Shown here: piece by piece, positions 24,019 to 32,534 of the stretch
Position numbering within the stretch: position 1 is the first letter of the stretch
Layout of the letters: each line of letters begins with the position of its first letter
Assembly (NCBI GenBank): GCA_022711315.1
Contig: JAKLFG010000022.1
Coordinates: 1-36,168, forward strand
Direction of reading: 5' to 3'
DNA from: a bacterium
Lineage (GTDB): Bacteria > UBP6 > UBA1177 > JAKLFG01
DNA: 36,168 bases
Notes under the pieces: generated by a model
Told to the model about the DNA's origin: nothing
The model's database searches: none
What the model saw: only the letters and a program-made list of their open reading frames with translations
Program-made: the position numbers and the translations under genes

Positions 24019-25262
24019 TTCCGTCTCCGTCTCTGCAGTTCGTTCATCACCTCGTCGAGCCCTATCTTCTCCTTGGCCAGCAGCACCGTCAGGAAATAGA
24101 GCAGGTCGGCCGCCTCCCAGACCTTGTTGTCGCGATCGTCGGCGAGTGCCACCTCGGCCGCCTCCTCGAGCAGTTTCTGCCGCAGTTCCTTGGGCGACAG
24201 TTTCGCCGTGTAACTCTTCGCGTCGCCCGATGCGATACGCGCCGCGAGGACGCCGTAGAGTTCGGTAAGCGAGAAACGCCGATCGCCGAAACAGGAGTAG
24301 CGGTCAGTGTGGCAGGCGGGCCCTTCCTGCGCCGCGGTGACGAGGAGCGCGTCGCCGTCGCAGTCGCGCCGTATCGCGCGGAAGGTCTGGCAGTGGCCCG
24401 AGGCCTCCCCCTTGGTCCAAAGTACGCCCCGCGACCGCGACCAGTAGGTCACTTTGCCGGTCGTGAGCGTCTTGGCGAGCGCCTCCTTATTCATGTAGGC
24501 GAGCATCAGCACCTGCCCCGCTTCGTCCTGCGTGATGGCGGGGATGAGTGGCGCTTTTTTCCAATCGAGCGTTTCGAGGAAACACTCCTCGGGCGTCATC
24601 TTCCCGGTGTAGAGCGCCATCCCGACCTGCGCGTCGACCCCCATCCGGTCGAGCCGCGCCACCTCGGCCACCGTGGTCACGCCGCCCGCCGCGGTGATCG
24701 GCTTTTTGGTCAGCGCGCGCACCGCTTCGATGCGGTCGAAGGCTGGTCCCTGCAACATCCCCTCCTTCTCGACCGCGGTGAAGAGGTAGCCGCCGACATA
24801 GGGGTCGAGCGCCGCCACCGCGTCGGCCACCGGCAGACCGGCCGATTCCTTCCATCCTTTCACCGTGACGATGCCGTCGTGGGCGTCTATCGCCGCGATC
24901 ACCCGTTCGCGACCGACCGCCGCGGCGACACTTTTCGCGAACTCGATGTCGACCTTCCCCCCTTCGAAGAGCCGCGAGCCGAGTATCACCTGCGCCGCGC
25001 CGTACGAGAACATTTTCTGCGCCTTCTCTACCGTCCGGATGCCACCGCCGACCGTACATTCGGCGATAACGCAAAGCCGCCGGATGAGCGCTTTGTTGTC
25101 TCCCTCGCCGAACGCCGCGTCGAGGTCTATCACCGCGATGCGGCCGAACCGGCCGAACTGTGCGGCGAGCTCTTCGGGGTTGTCGCGTTCGAGCACCTTC
25201 TCGCGGCCCTGCACCAGCTGGACCGCCCTCCCGTTCATCAGATCGATCGATGGTATCAGCAT
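24015..25262 (-). CDS. hisA-hisIE: HisA-HisI-HisE fusion: ProFAR isomerase, PRA-CH and PRA-PH in one protein
   Basis: A 415-residue three-domain protein. Residues 1-230 are a HisA barrel: [11 protein letters not shown] with Asp7, VGGGIRT, and Asp126 in AAIDAHDG as the second acid/base. The Thr162 loop reads FTAVEKEGMLQGP, with Glu167 where most HisA have Asp. Residues about 233-330 are HisI, phosphoribosyl-AMP cyclohydrolase: LMLAYMN, LWTKGEASGHCQ, metal-binding DCDGDALL and GPACHTDRYSCF. Residues 335-415 are HisE, phosphoribosyl-ATP pyrophosphatase: KLLEEAAEVALA and EAADLLYFLTVLLA. Together they would carry steps 2 (HisE), 3 (HisI) and 4 (HisA). HisIE fusions are common; joining them to HisA is unusual. 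The start overlaps the hisF stop by 7 bases and the stop overlaps hisD by 4. Confidence 0.95.
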   Translation of the reverse strand: MLIPSIDLMNGRAVQLVQGREKVLERDNPEELAAQFGRFGRIAVIDLDAAFGEGDNKALIRRLCVIAECTVGGGIRTVEKAQKMFSYGAAQVILGSRLFEGGKVDIEFAKSVAAAVGRERVIAAIDAHDGIVTVKGWKESAGLPVADAVAALDPYVGGYLFTAVEKEGMLQGPAFDRIEAVRALTKKPITAAGGVTTVAEVARLDRMGVDAQVGMALYTGKMTPEECFLETLDWKKAPLIPAITQDEAGQVLMLAYMNKEALAKTLTTGKVTYWSRSRGVLWTKGEASGHCQTFRAIRRDCDGDALLVTAAQEGPACHTDRYSCFGDRRFSLTELYGVLAARIASGDAKSYTAKLSPKELRQKLLEEAAEVALADDRDNKVWEAADLLYFLTVLLAKEKIGLDEVMNELQRRRRK

Positions 25263-26011
25263 CGCACCGTCACCTCCTCGTTCCGTAAGTATTCCTTTAT
25301 CTGCCGTATCGTCATCACGCCGTCGTGCAGCAGCGACGCGAGGAGCAGTGCGTCGGCCTTCCCGTCGCGCACCGCCGCCGCGAAGTGTTCGAGTTTCCCG
25401 GCGCCGCCCGAGGCGATGACCGGCACCGGCACCGCCGCCCCGACACGCCGCAGCAGGTCAAGATCGTAGCCCGCCTGCGTCCCGTCGGCGTCGATGGAGT
25501 TGAGCAGTATCTCGCCCGCGCCGCGTTCCACCGCCTCGACCGCCCACGCCACCGCGTCGCGGCCCGAATCGGTCCGGCCGCCGCCCTTGTAGGCGTGCCA
25601 CGAATCGCCGTGCCGTTTGGCGTCTATCGATAGAACGATGCACTGGCTGCCGAAACGGCGCGCCCCTTCGGTGAGGAGCGCCGGATCGCAGAGCGCCGCG
25701 CTGCAGACCGACACCTTGTCGGCCCCGGCGCGCAGGATGTCCTGCATGTCGCCCGCGGTGCGGATGCCGCCGCCGACGGTGAGCGGCACGAAGACGCGGC
25801 GCGAGACCGCCTCGACGATGTCGCGTAGTATCGCCCGAGACCGGTGGGTCGCCCCGATGTCGAGGAAGGTGATCTCGTCGGCGCCGCCGGCGTTGTAGCG
25901 TTCGGCGAGAGTAACCGGGTCGCCCGCGTCGCGAATGCCGGCGAACTTGACCCCCTTGACGACCCGCCCCGCGTCGACATCAAGGCAGGGTATTATCCGT
26001 ATCGCGTTCAT
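25256..26011 (-). CDS. hisF: Imidazole glycerol phosphate synthase, cyclase subunit
   Basis: A 251-residue TIM barrel that forms IGP and AICAR using ammonia from HisH. The start [19 protein letters not shown] carries the catalytic Asp; [19 protein letters not shown] and the second Asp segment [13 protein letters not shown] are intact. The ATG at 26011 overlaps the hisH TGA (ATGA); the open frame upstream to 26194 is not used. Adjacent hisH supplies its glutaminase partner. Confidence 0.97.
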   Translation of the reverse strand: MNAIRIIPCLDVDAGRVVKGVKFAGIRDAGDPVTLAERYNAGGADEITFLDIGATHRSRAILRDIVEAVSRRVFVPLTVGGGIRTAGDMQDILRAGADKVSVCSAALCDPALLTEGARRFGSQCIVLSIDAKRHGDSWHAYKGGGRTDSGRDAVAWAVEAVERGAGEILLNSIDADGTQAGYDLDLLRRVGAAVPVPVIASGGAGKLEHFAAAVRDGKADALLLASLLHDGVMTIRQIKEYLRNEEVTVRC

Positions 26012-26604
26012 GAGCGCCCCCAATTGTTCAGGAGTGCGAGCCCCGCTTCGCCGCTCTTCTCCGGGTGGAACTGCACCCCGACGGCGCTCCCGCGGCGCAG
26101 TGCGGCGGGGAACGATATGCCGTAGTCGGCCGTCGCGACGACCGCGGAGGGATCGTCGGGCGCCGCGTAGTAACTGTGGACGAAATAGAACCACGCCGCC
26201 GCGGGAAGCCCCGTAAAGAGCGGCTCGTCCGCCGCCGCCGCGATGCGGTTCCAGCCGATCTGCGGCACCTTGCCGGCGGTGAACTTCCGGTTGCCGCCCG
26301 GTATGATACCGAGGCCGCGGGGGCCCGGCGTCTCTTCCGACGAATCGAGGAAGAGCTGCATCCCGAGACAGATGCCCAGGAGCGGCCGCCCCGCCGCGAC
26401 CCAGTCGGTGAGCGGCGCGCGGAAACCCGACGCGTCGAGTTTGTCCACCGCCGCCCCGAAGGCGCCCACCCCCGGCACGACGATGCGCGACGCACCCTGC
26501 ATGTCGGCGGGCGCCGCGAGTACCTTCGCCGGCAGGCCGAGATATTCGAAGGCCTTGAGGACCGACCGAAGGTTCCCCGCGTCGTAATCGACGATGCCGA
26601 TCAT
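26008..26604 (-). CDS. hisH: Imidazole glycerol phosphate synthase, glutamine amidotransferase subunit
   Basis: A 198-residue class I glutaminase feeding ammonia to HisF. The nucleophile is Cys in GICLGMQLF, and the His-Glu pair is in VQFHPEKS. GVGAFGAAV is the usual oxyanion-region motif. The ATG at 26604 overlaps the hisB stop by 4 bases. The longer open frame upstream overlaps hisB and is rejected. Confidence 0.97.
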   Translation of the reverse strand: MIGIVDYDAGNLRSVLKAFEYLGLPAKVLAAPADMQGASRIVVPGVGAFGAAVDKLDASGFRAPLTDWVAAGRPLLGICLGMQLFLDSSEETPGPRGLGIIPGGNRKFTAGKVPQIGWNRIAAAADEPLFTGLPAAAWFYFVHSYYAAPDDPSAVVATADYGISFPAALRRGSAVGVQFHPEKSGEAGLALLNNWGRS

Positions 26605-27197
26605 CGGATCGCCCCCTTGGTGCTCGGGAGATATTCCTTCAGCCGCGCGTCGCGCGACACCGCCAGTTTCAGCGCCTTGGCGAAGGCCTTGAAGAGCGCC
26701 TCGAGTTTGTGGTGGTCGCTGCGGCCGGTGATCGCCCGCACCGCGACATTGGCCATGAGCCCCTGCGCGAAGCCGCCGAAGAGGTCCGGAAGCGTATCGG
26801 TGTCGAGTTCGCCGCAAAAGCGCCGCTTGAACTTTGCCTCGTACTGGAGTTGCGCGCGGCCGCCGATGTCAAGGGCGACCACCCCGAGCGCCTCGTCCAT
26901 CGGGAAGACGAAGAAACCGGCGCGGTTGATCCCCAACTTGTCGCCGAGCGCTTTGCGCACCGCGTCACCGAGCACGATGCCGATGTCCTCGACGAGGTGA
27001 TGCTGGTCGACCTCGGTGTCGCCCGCCGCCTTCAGGTCGATATCGATCGCGCTGTGCCGCGAGAGACTTTCGAGCATGTGGGCGAGCATTCCCACGGAGA
27101 CCGCGATCTTCGCCGTTCCCGTACCGTCGAGGTTCAGTTTCACGGTGATGTCGGTCTCGCCGGTCTTCCGCGCGACCTGCGCTTTTCGTTCCTTCAT
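26601..27197 (-). CDS. hisB: Imidazoleglycerol-phosphate dehydratase
   Basis: A 198-residue monofunctional IGPD with the two manganese-binding His clusters, QHHLVEDIGI (about 65-74) and RSDHHKLEALFKAF (about 158-171). It lacks the N-terminal histidinol-phosphatase domain of enterobacterial HisB, so that phosphatase must be supplied elsewhere. Start and stop overlap its neighbours by 4 bases each. Confidence 0.97.
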   Translation of the reverse strand: MKERKAQVARKTGETDITVKLNLDGTGTAKIAVSVGMLAHMLESLSRHSAIDIDLKAAGDTEVDQHHLVEDIGIVLGDAVRKALGDKLGINRAGFFVFPMDEALGVVALDIGGRAQLQYEAKFKRRFCGELDTDTLPDLFGGFAQGLMANVAVRAITGRSDHHKLEALFKAFAKALKLAVSRDARLKEYLPSTKGAIR

Positions 27198-28246
27198 GTT
27201 AGCCTCCGTTCTTTGAGTACCGCGATGAGCCGGTCGGTATCCTCCGGCCTGCCGACCGATATCCGCAGGATGTCGCCCGCAAGCGGCGGCAGTTTGGCGA
27301 AATGACGCACGAGGATGCCGCGTTCTTTGAGGTAGGCCGCCGTCGCGGCGAGCCCGCCGCCGGTGACGACGAGCGCATTGGCCGCCGAGGGGAAGACCGT
27401 GTAGCCGAGCGCCGCGAGCAGCGATCGCATCCGTTCCCGTTCTTCAGTGATCTTCGCAACGCACCGGCGCATCCATCCTTCGTCCGAAAGCGCCGCGAGC
27501 GCCGCAGTGACGGCCGCCGCCGAGAGCGGATAGGGCGATAGCGCCGTCCGGAGTGGCCGGATGAGGGCGGGATCGGCGAAACAGTAACCGACCCGCATCC
27601 CGGCGAGCCCCCACGCCTTCGAGAAGGTCCGCGTAACCACGAGATTCGGATAGCGGCGCACCAGCGGCAGGACGGTGACCCCCGAAAATTCGCCGTAGGC
27701 CTCGTCGACCACCACCAGCGTACCGGGCAACGCCGCGACGACCCGTTCGATCGCCGCAGGGTCGATGGGCTGGCCGAGCGGTGCGCCGGGATTCACGAGC
27801 ATCAGCAGTTTCGCCTTTTCTTTCTTCACCGTCGCGATGATATCCTCTTCGGGGAACGGGTCGGCCGGACCGAACGGCACCTTCGCGATGCGTGCCTCGC
27901 GCACCATGAGGAAAAGGATGTTCATCGAGAAGGTCGGCGCCGTCACGACCGCCGCGTCGCCCGGGCGGAGCGTAAGGTCGATGAGATTGCGCAGGATATC
28001 GTCGGAGCCGTTGGACACCTCGACCTGTTCGACCGGCAGCCCTTCGCGCGCCGCCAGCGCCTCGCGGAGCGGTCGGCGGTCGGGATAACGCGCGAGGTCG
28101 GCCGCCGGGATCGCGGCGATCGCCCGCGCCACCTGCGGCGAGGGGCCGTAGGGATTCTCGTTCGCGTCGAGCCGCACGAAGGGGGTGCGATCCTCCTCCA
28201 TCTGGTAGGGCTCCATCCGCGCTATCGTCTCTCGTATCGGCAGCAC
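27194..28246 (-). CDS. hisC: Histidinol-phosphate aminotransferase
   Basis: A 350-residue class I/II PLP aminotransferase making histidinol phosphate. RLDANENPYGPSP, SNGSDDILRNLI, VVDEAYGEF, the PLP lysine in TRTFSKAWGLAGMRVGY, and the C-terminal RISVGRPEDTDRL support the call. The usual NPNNPTG turn reads NPGAPLGQ. The start is GTG at 28246, backed by GAGGGAGG 6 bases upstream inside the end of hisG. Confidence 0.95.
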   Translation of the reverse strand: MLPIRETIARMEPYQMEEDRTPFVRLDANENPYGPSPQVARAIAAIPAADLARYPDRRPLREALAAREGLPVEQVEVSNGSDDILRNLIDLTLRPGDAAVVTAPTFSMNILFLMVREARIAKVPFGPADPFPEEDIIATVKKEKAKLLMLVNPGAPLGQPIDPAAIERVVAALPGTLVVVDEAYGEFSGVTVLPLVRRYPNLVVTRTFSKAWGLAGMRVGYCFADPALIRPLRTALSPYPLSAAAVTAALAALSDEGWMRRCVAKITEERERMRSLLAALGYTVFPSAANALVVTGGGLAATAAYLKERGILVRHFAKLPPLAGDILRISVGRPEDTDRLIAVLKERRLT

Positions 28247-28257
28247 CGGCGCCTCCC

Positions 28258-29115
28258 TCAGTTGACGATGACCTTGTTTATCTCATACTCGAGGATGTCG
28301 GTCGCCCCGAGCCGTATCAGTTCCGGGATCAGCGTCGCGACGATGTCGCGGTTCACGACGATCTTCGCGGCGAATCCGGCGCCGCCCGCGAGTTCGGCGA
28401 CCGTCGGCGCTTTCATACAGGGCAGTTTCGGGATGACGGCATCGGCCTTGTCGGCCGGGATGTTCATCTCGAGCATCACCTTCTTCGCGGCGGTGAGCAC
28501 CGATGCGAACAGCAGTCTCATCTCGGCGAGCTTCTCTTTTTTCCACGGATCGGCAAGCGCCGCCTTGTTCGCGATGAAACAGGTGGAAGAGCGCATGATC
28601 TCGGCCACGATACGCAGTTTGTTCTCGCGCAGGGTGCTTCCCGACGCGGTGTTGTCAACGATCATATCGGCGTCGTCGGGCGGAAAGACCTCGGTCGCGC
28701 CGGAGACACGGAGGTAATGATAATCGTACTTCTCGCGGTCGAGCCACTCTTTGGTTATCCGTTCGTACTCCGACGCGACGACGATCTTTTTCCGGCGCAG
28801 GTCGGCATCACTCAACGACTCGGGGACCGCCGCGACAATGCGCACCGGGTCGAACCCGAGATCGAGCACCGTCTCGACCGCCGAACCGGTCTCGCGGCAC
28901 CAGTCGACCCCGGCGAACCCGGCGTCGTGCGAACCGAGCGCCACCAGTTGCGGGATGTTCTGCGGCTTCATGATCTTGAGTTCGATGTCGGGATCGCCCG
29001 ACACCGGCTTGAGTTCGCGCCCCTGCACCGACACCCGGTAGCCGGCGTCGTTCATCAGTTTCACGACCTTTTCGTAGATCCGCCCCTTCGGGATCACCAA
29101 TCTCACTGTTCCCAT
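28258..29115 (-). CDS. hisG: ATP phosphoribosyltransferase (long form)
   Basis: A 285-residue enzyme for the committed step, condensing ATP and PRPP. The catalytic part includes VRLVIPKGRIYEKV, AGFAGVDW and the PRPP loop in MIVDNTASGSTLRENKLR. A C-terminal ACT-like regulatory domain of about 75 residues (from about 212) marks the hexameric, histidine-inhibited long form, consistent with no hisZ nearby. GGAGGAG precedes the ATG. It is the first structural gene, downstream of the His-codon leader and terminator, so both feedback inhibition and attenuation are expected. Confidence 0.97.
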   Translation of the reverse strand: MGTVRLVIPKGRIYEKVVKLMNDAGYRVSVQGRELKPVSGDPDIELKIMKPQNIPQLVALGSHDAGFAGVDWCRETGSAVETVLDLGFDPVRIVAAVPESLSDADLRRKKIVVASEYERITKEWLDREKYDYHYLRVSGATEVFPPDDADMIVDNTASGSTLRENKLRIVAEIMRSSTCFIANKAALADPWKKEKLAEMRLLFASVLTAAKKVMLEMNIPADKADAVIPKLPCMKAPTVAELAGGAGFAAKIVVNRDIVATLIPELIRLGATDILEYEINKVIVN

Positions 29116-29132
29116 CGTCTCCTCCTCCGGAC

Positions 29133-29163
29133 AAAAAAAAAGCCGCCGGCTTTCGCCGACGGC
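29133..29163 (-). terminator. his attenuator terminator
   Basis: On the minus strand, GCCGTCGGC (29163-29155), loop GAAA and GCCGGCGGC (29150-29142) form a 9-bp stem with one G-U pair and a tetraloop, followed by nine T residues (29141-29133). It lies 17 bases before hisG and after the leader peptide stop. Bases 29202-29195 (CCGTTGGC) can pair with its 5' arm, giving a plausible antiterminator. Confidence 0.88.
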
Positions 29164-29190
29164 CCGTGGATATCATACCCGCGCGGTCAG

Positions 29191-29256
29191 CTACGCCAAC
29201 GGTCCACCACTGTTCATATGATGATGTCTGGCGGCGCTACGCGCGATGTTCTTCAT
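29191..29256 (-). CDS. hisL: his operon leader peptide
   Basis: A 21-codon open frame, MKNIARSAARHHHMNSGGPL then Ala, with three consecutive CAT His codons (29226-29218). GAGG stands 7 bases before the ATG. The stop at 29193-29191 directly abuts the segment able to act as antiterminator. With histidyl-tRNA scarce, a ribosome stalled at HHH would leave 29202-29195 free to block the terminator; otherwise a ribosome at the stop masks it. This is a classical translation-coupled attenuator, inferred from layout. Confidence 0.85.
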   Translation of the reverse strand: MKNIARSAARHHHMNSGGPLA

Positions 29257-29283
29257 CGGAAAACCTCGTTTCGATACTTCGGC

Positions 29284-29312
29284 ATGATAAGCGAAAGCGC
29301 ACCCCGTGTCAA
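29284..29312 (-). promoter_or_regulatory. his operon promoter
   Basis: Minus-strand TTGACA (29312-29307), a 17-base spacer and TATCAT (29289-29284). Predicted start near 29277, about 20 bases before hisL. Confidence 0.85.
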
Positions 29313-29322
29313 AAAATATTTT

Positions 29323-29967
29323 TCAGTCGAGCGCGCCGCCCGCCGCGAGAAGGTCCATCATCTCCTGCGCCTTCGCGTCGCGGGCTATCTTCATCGGAGT
29401 GACGCCGCTCTTGGTCTTCTTGTTGACATCGGCCCCCTGCTCGATGAGATAAGAGACCACGGAGGCATGTCCGCCGCGAACGGCGAACATGAGCGGGGTG
29501 ACGCCGTTGGGGTTCTCGGCGTCGAGCGCGGTTCCCTGCTCCACGAGTTGGGTGACGAGCGCGAGGTCGCCGCTTCGAGCCGCTTCAAGCAGTTTCTTTT
29601 CCTCGCCGACCCGGTCGAACAGCATTGACTTGAGTTCTATCGAATTCCCGGCGGAAGGAAGAGCGCCCGGTACGGAACTCACCCGCACGGGCTCCTCCGG
29701 TCGCACGGCCGGCTTCACCGTCTTTTCGTCTTTCGTCTCCTTTCCCGCCGGCTTTTCTTTTTTCTTCGACACCTCTTTTTCGGGCCCATCTTCGGTCACC
29801 GGATGGACCGTTATCTCGTCCTTTGCGTAGAGCACCGCGAACAGGGCGAGCGCAAGAAAGGCGGCTATCGCGCCGCCGACGCCCCACGAGGAGGCGCCCA
29901 TGGCCACGAGCAGGAACAGGGCGAGCGCGGCCCATTTGGCGTATCTGGCGTATTGTTCGTACGGCAC
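29323..29967 (-). CDS. Ankyrin-repeat membrane protein
   Basis: A 214-residue protein. Two hydrophobic segments (about 11-25 and 29-47) are followed by a Lys/Glu-rich linker (50-95). Two or three ankyrin repeats follow (about 120-214: LLEAARSGDLALVTQLVEQGTALDAENPNGVTPLMFAVRGGH, ASVVSYLIEQGADVNKKTKSGVTPMKIA). Ankyrin repeats bind proteins; the partner is unknown. The start is GTG at 29967, with GGGGAGG 6 bases upstream. Its stop lies 10 bases upstream of the his promoter, and it is divergent from the rhomboid gene. Confidence 0.85.
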   Translation of the reverse strand: MPYEQYARYAKWAALALFLLVAMGASSWGVGGAIAAFLALALFAVLYAKDEITVHPVTEDGPEKEVSKKKEKPAGKETKDEKTVKPAVRPEEPVRVSSVPGALPSAGNSIELKSMLFDRVGEEKKLLEAARSGDLALVTQLVEQGTALDAENPNGVTPLMFAVRGGHASVVSYLIEQGADVNKKTKSGVTPMKIARDAKAQEMMDLLAAGGALD

Positions 29968-30002
29968 GGGATGCCTCCCCGGCGGTGGTGGGTCCGGAGG
30001 GA

Positions 30003-30031
30003 AGCGTACGGAAAAACGGAAGAAAAAGCAA
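30003..30031 (-). promoter_or_regulatory. Candidate promoter of the ankyrin gene
   Basis: Minus-strand TTGCTT (30031-30026), a 17-base spacer and TACGCT (30008-30003), 36 bases before the GTG. Confidence 0.5.
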
Positions 30032-30101
30032 GTCGACGAGGGCTCAGCCTCTTTCTGGCTTTTGCCGCATGCGTCGGTATACTGGGCCCGGAGGATACGG
30101 C

Positions 30102-30983
30102 ATGACCGACACGACCGAACGATACGAACCGCTCGCGACCTCGCGCGACCGCCGCATCGCCGAGCGGTGGAGTCTTGTCCTGCAGGCCAAGGAGATACCG
30201 CACACGCTCGCCAACCTCCCCGAAGGATGGACGCTCTATGTCGCGGGGGAGGACCGGGAGCGGGCGGAACGGGAACTCTCTCAGTACGAACAGGAGGAGC
30301 GGGCCCGCCGCGCGCCGCCGCCGTCGTTCCCCCGCTATCCCGTGGCGGTACCGGGACTCGTGCTGGTGCTCTGCCTGCTCGCGCTGTTCCATTCCTACAC
30401 CTACGCGCCGCCCGGCAGGGAATTCTGGCTGGCGGCGGGCCGCGCCTCGGCCATCCGCATCGGCGACGGCGAATGGTGGCGCGCCTTCACGGCGCTGACG
30501 CTCCACAGCGATCTCGACCATCTCGGGTCCAACCTCGTGTTCGGCGGTGTCGTGCTGTGGGCGCTTCGCCGCATCATCGGGGCCGGCTGGGCGTGGCTGC
30601 TCGTGCTCGCCGCCGGCGCGATCGGCAATGTGTTCAATGCGTGGTTCTACGGCTCGGCGCACAACTCCATCGGCGCCTCGACCGCCGTGTTCGGCGCGGT
30701 CGGCGTCCTTTCGGCGGTGCAGGTGCTCGAACGGTTCCGCCTGCCGCGCACCCGCATCTGGATACCGTTCGCTGCGGGGCTCGCGCTTCTCGCCTTTCTC
30801 GGCACGAGCGAACGGACCGATTTCATGGCGCACCTTTTCGGCTTTGTCGCCGGTCTCGGCGTCGGCCTCGCGGCGCTTCCCGCACTGGGTCGCGGTGTGC
30901 TCATGGTGCCGGCCGGTCGAGTGCTCCTGTCGCTGTTCTCTCTTCTGCTCGTCCTTGCGGCATGGGCCCGCGCGCTGCAGTAA
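30102..30983 (+). CDS. Rhomboid-family intramembrane serine protease
   Basis: A 293-residue protein. The N-terminal 75 residues are soluble (a DUF2007-like short domain is possible), followed by about six or seven membrane segments. Rhomboid landmarks are WWRAFTALTLHSDLDHLGSN (125-144), the nucleophile Ser193 in NSIGASTAVFG and the partner His244 in FMAHLFGFVAG. The usual GxSG is GASTA here. It would cleave substrate transmembrane helices within the inner membrane. The ATG at 30102 is set by GGAGG 7 bases upstream; the open frame to 29823 is rejected. It lies upstream of three secreted Cys-rich proteins; a processing link is speculative. Confidence 0.9.
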   Translation: MTDTTERYEPLATSRDRRIAERWSLVLQAKEIPHTLANLPEGWTLYVAGEDRERAERELSQYEQEERARRAPPPSFPRYPVAVPGLVLVLCLLALFHSYTYAPPGREFWLAAGRASAIRIGDGEWWRAFTALTLHSDLDHLGSNLVFGGVVLWALRRIIGAGWAWLLVLAAGAIGNVFNAWFYGSAHNSIGASTAVFGAVGVLSAVQVLERFRLPRTRIWIPFAAGLALLAFLGTSERTDFMAHLFGFVAGLGVGLAALPALGRGVLMVPAGRVLLSLFSLLLVLAAWARALQ

Positions 30984-30990
30984 CGCCCTA

Positions 30991-31019
30991 TTGACAAATC
31001 CTTTTTTGTCGACTACACT
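30991..31019 (+). promoter_or_regulatory. Promoter of the alternating-module lipoprotein
   Basis: TTGACA (30991-30996), a 17-base spacer and TACACT (31014-31019), about 45 bases before the ATG. Confidence 0.75.
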
Positions 31020-31064
31020 CATTCCCGCGAGTTGAAAAAAGACATCGTTAAGGGAGAATGTGAG

Positions 31065-32534
31065 ATGAATTCAGCCGTTTTGCGCTTTAGTATCGTTCCG
31101 GGTCTTCTTCTGTCCCTGTTGCTGTGCGTGTCGTGCAAAAAGGACGAGGACAAAGGTCCGATAGACACCGGCGGTAGCGACAACTCCACCTCCGACAGTG
31201 ACACCATCGCCACCGGTGGCTGCGGCGACGGCGTCATAAACGGCGACGAGGTCTGCGACGGTCCGGTCGACTGTTCCACGCAAGGCCGCTACCACATCGG
31301 CCAGTTGGCCACCTGCAACGCCGATTGTTCCGCCTACGACCTGAGCAACTGCATCGAGCGCGACCCGGGCGACCTGTGCGGCAACGGCATCGTCGAGCCG
31401 AGCCAGAATTATGAGGTCTGCGAGATCGGCGACACCAAGCCTTGCACCGAAGAGAATCCCAATTTCCGCGAAGGCGACCTTGCGACCTGCGCCGATAACT
31501 GCCGCACCTGGGACACCTACGACTGCGTGCTCGCCGGCACCGATACCTGCGCCCAGATATACAACTGCGTCGCGGGGTGCGGTGACATCACCTGCGAAAC
31601 GGACTGCCTTGACGCCGGATCCGACGACGGCAAGGCGCGGTATGAGGCGCTCATGGCCTGCTTCGAGCAGAACTGCGCGAGCGGCGCCGATGTCAAGGAA
31701 TGCACCGAAACGGCCTGCCCGACCGACTACTTCACCTGTTTCCCCTCCGAAAAGTGCGGCAACGGTACGATAGACGAGGGGGAGGTCTGCGAGAAGGGCG
31801 ATACCAAGGACTGCGGCGAACTCGACCCGGCGAAGTACAAACCGGGCAAGGAGGCGCTCTGCAACTCCATCTGCACCGCGTTCGATGTCTATATGTGCAT
31901 CGACATCAACGCGCTGACCTGCTACGAGGTCTACACCTGCATCGGTGAATGCGCCGGCGACACGACCTGTGAGGATGCCTGCAAGGCGCAGAGTTACGCC
32001 GACGCCAACACGCGGCTCGACACGATGCTCACCTGCTACGAGGAGGAGTGCGCCAACACCGACAACGGCTGTTACGCCGAGAAATGCGAGTTCCAGACCG
32101 ACGCCTGCAAGACCCACGCGACCTGCGGCGACAAGGTGATAGACCAGTACGAGATCTGCGAGTCGGGCGACAAGAAGGACTGCGGCGAGGTCGATCCCGA
32201 CAAGTACGAGGCGGGGACCGCCAACGCCTTCTGCAATGTCAACTGCACCCGCTGGAGCACGACCGGCTGTTTTGGCTTCTGCTCCTGTGGCGAGGTCAAA
32301 CTCTGCGTCGATCAGTGCTCGGGCGGTCAGGCGACCACCGACAGCGAATGCGTGAACACCTGTAAGGCGCTCGGTTCGCAGGCCGGCAAGGGCGAATACA
32401 ACGCGTGGCGGACCTTTATCGTGAGTTGCTGCGATCAGGACAATAACTGCGGCTTCGACAGTCAGGGGTGCGTCGATCAGGCGAGCAAGGACTACCCGTG
32501 CGCGGTGAACGACCAGCCGAAATGCGCGTACTGA
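31065..32534 (+). CDS. Cys-rich lipoprotein with alternating A/B modules
   Basis: A 489-residue protein with a signal ending LLCVSC (Cys24), then a Ser/Thr/Asp linker. Two Cys-rich module types alternate. Module A (about 45-50 residues) reads CG(N/D)G.I..GEVCE.GDTKDCGELDP.KY..G..A.CN..CT..D...C and occurs four times. Module B (about 60-70 residues) reads C.EVY.C...C..D..CE..C.......R...ML.C.EE.C.......C.E..C and occurs three times. The order is A-A-B-A-B-A-B. Module A resembles the CGNGxxExGExCD repeats common in Myxococcota surface proteins; I do not recognise B. The ATG at 31065 follows AGGGAG; the upstream TTG in frame has no ribosome site. Surface location is likely; function unknown. Confidence 0.85.
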   Translation: MNSAVLRFSIVPGLLLSLLLCVSCKKDEDKGPIDTGGSDNSTSDSDTIATGGCGDGVINGDEVCDGPVDCSTQGRYHIGQLATCNADCSAYDLSNCIERDPGDLCGNGIVEPSQNYEVCEIGDTKPCTEENPNFREGDLATCADNCRTWDTYDCVLAGTDTCAQIYNCVAGCGDITCETDCLDAGSDDGKARYEALMACFEQNCASGADVKECTETACPTDYFTCFPSEKCGNGTIDEGEVCEKGDTKDCGELDPAKYKPGKEALCNSICTAFDVYMCIDINALTCYEVYTCIGECAGDTTCEDACKAQSYADANTRLDTMLTCYEEECANTDNGCYAEKCEFQTDACKTHATCGDKVIDQYEICESGDKKDCGEVDPDKYEAGTANAFCNVNCTRWSTTGCFGFCSCGEVKLCVDQCSGGQATTDSECVNTCKALGSQAGKGEYNAWRTFIVSCCDQDNNCGFDSQGCVDQASKDYPCAVNDQPKCAY

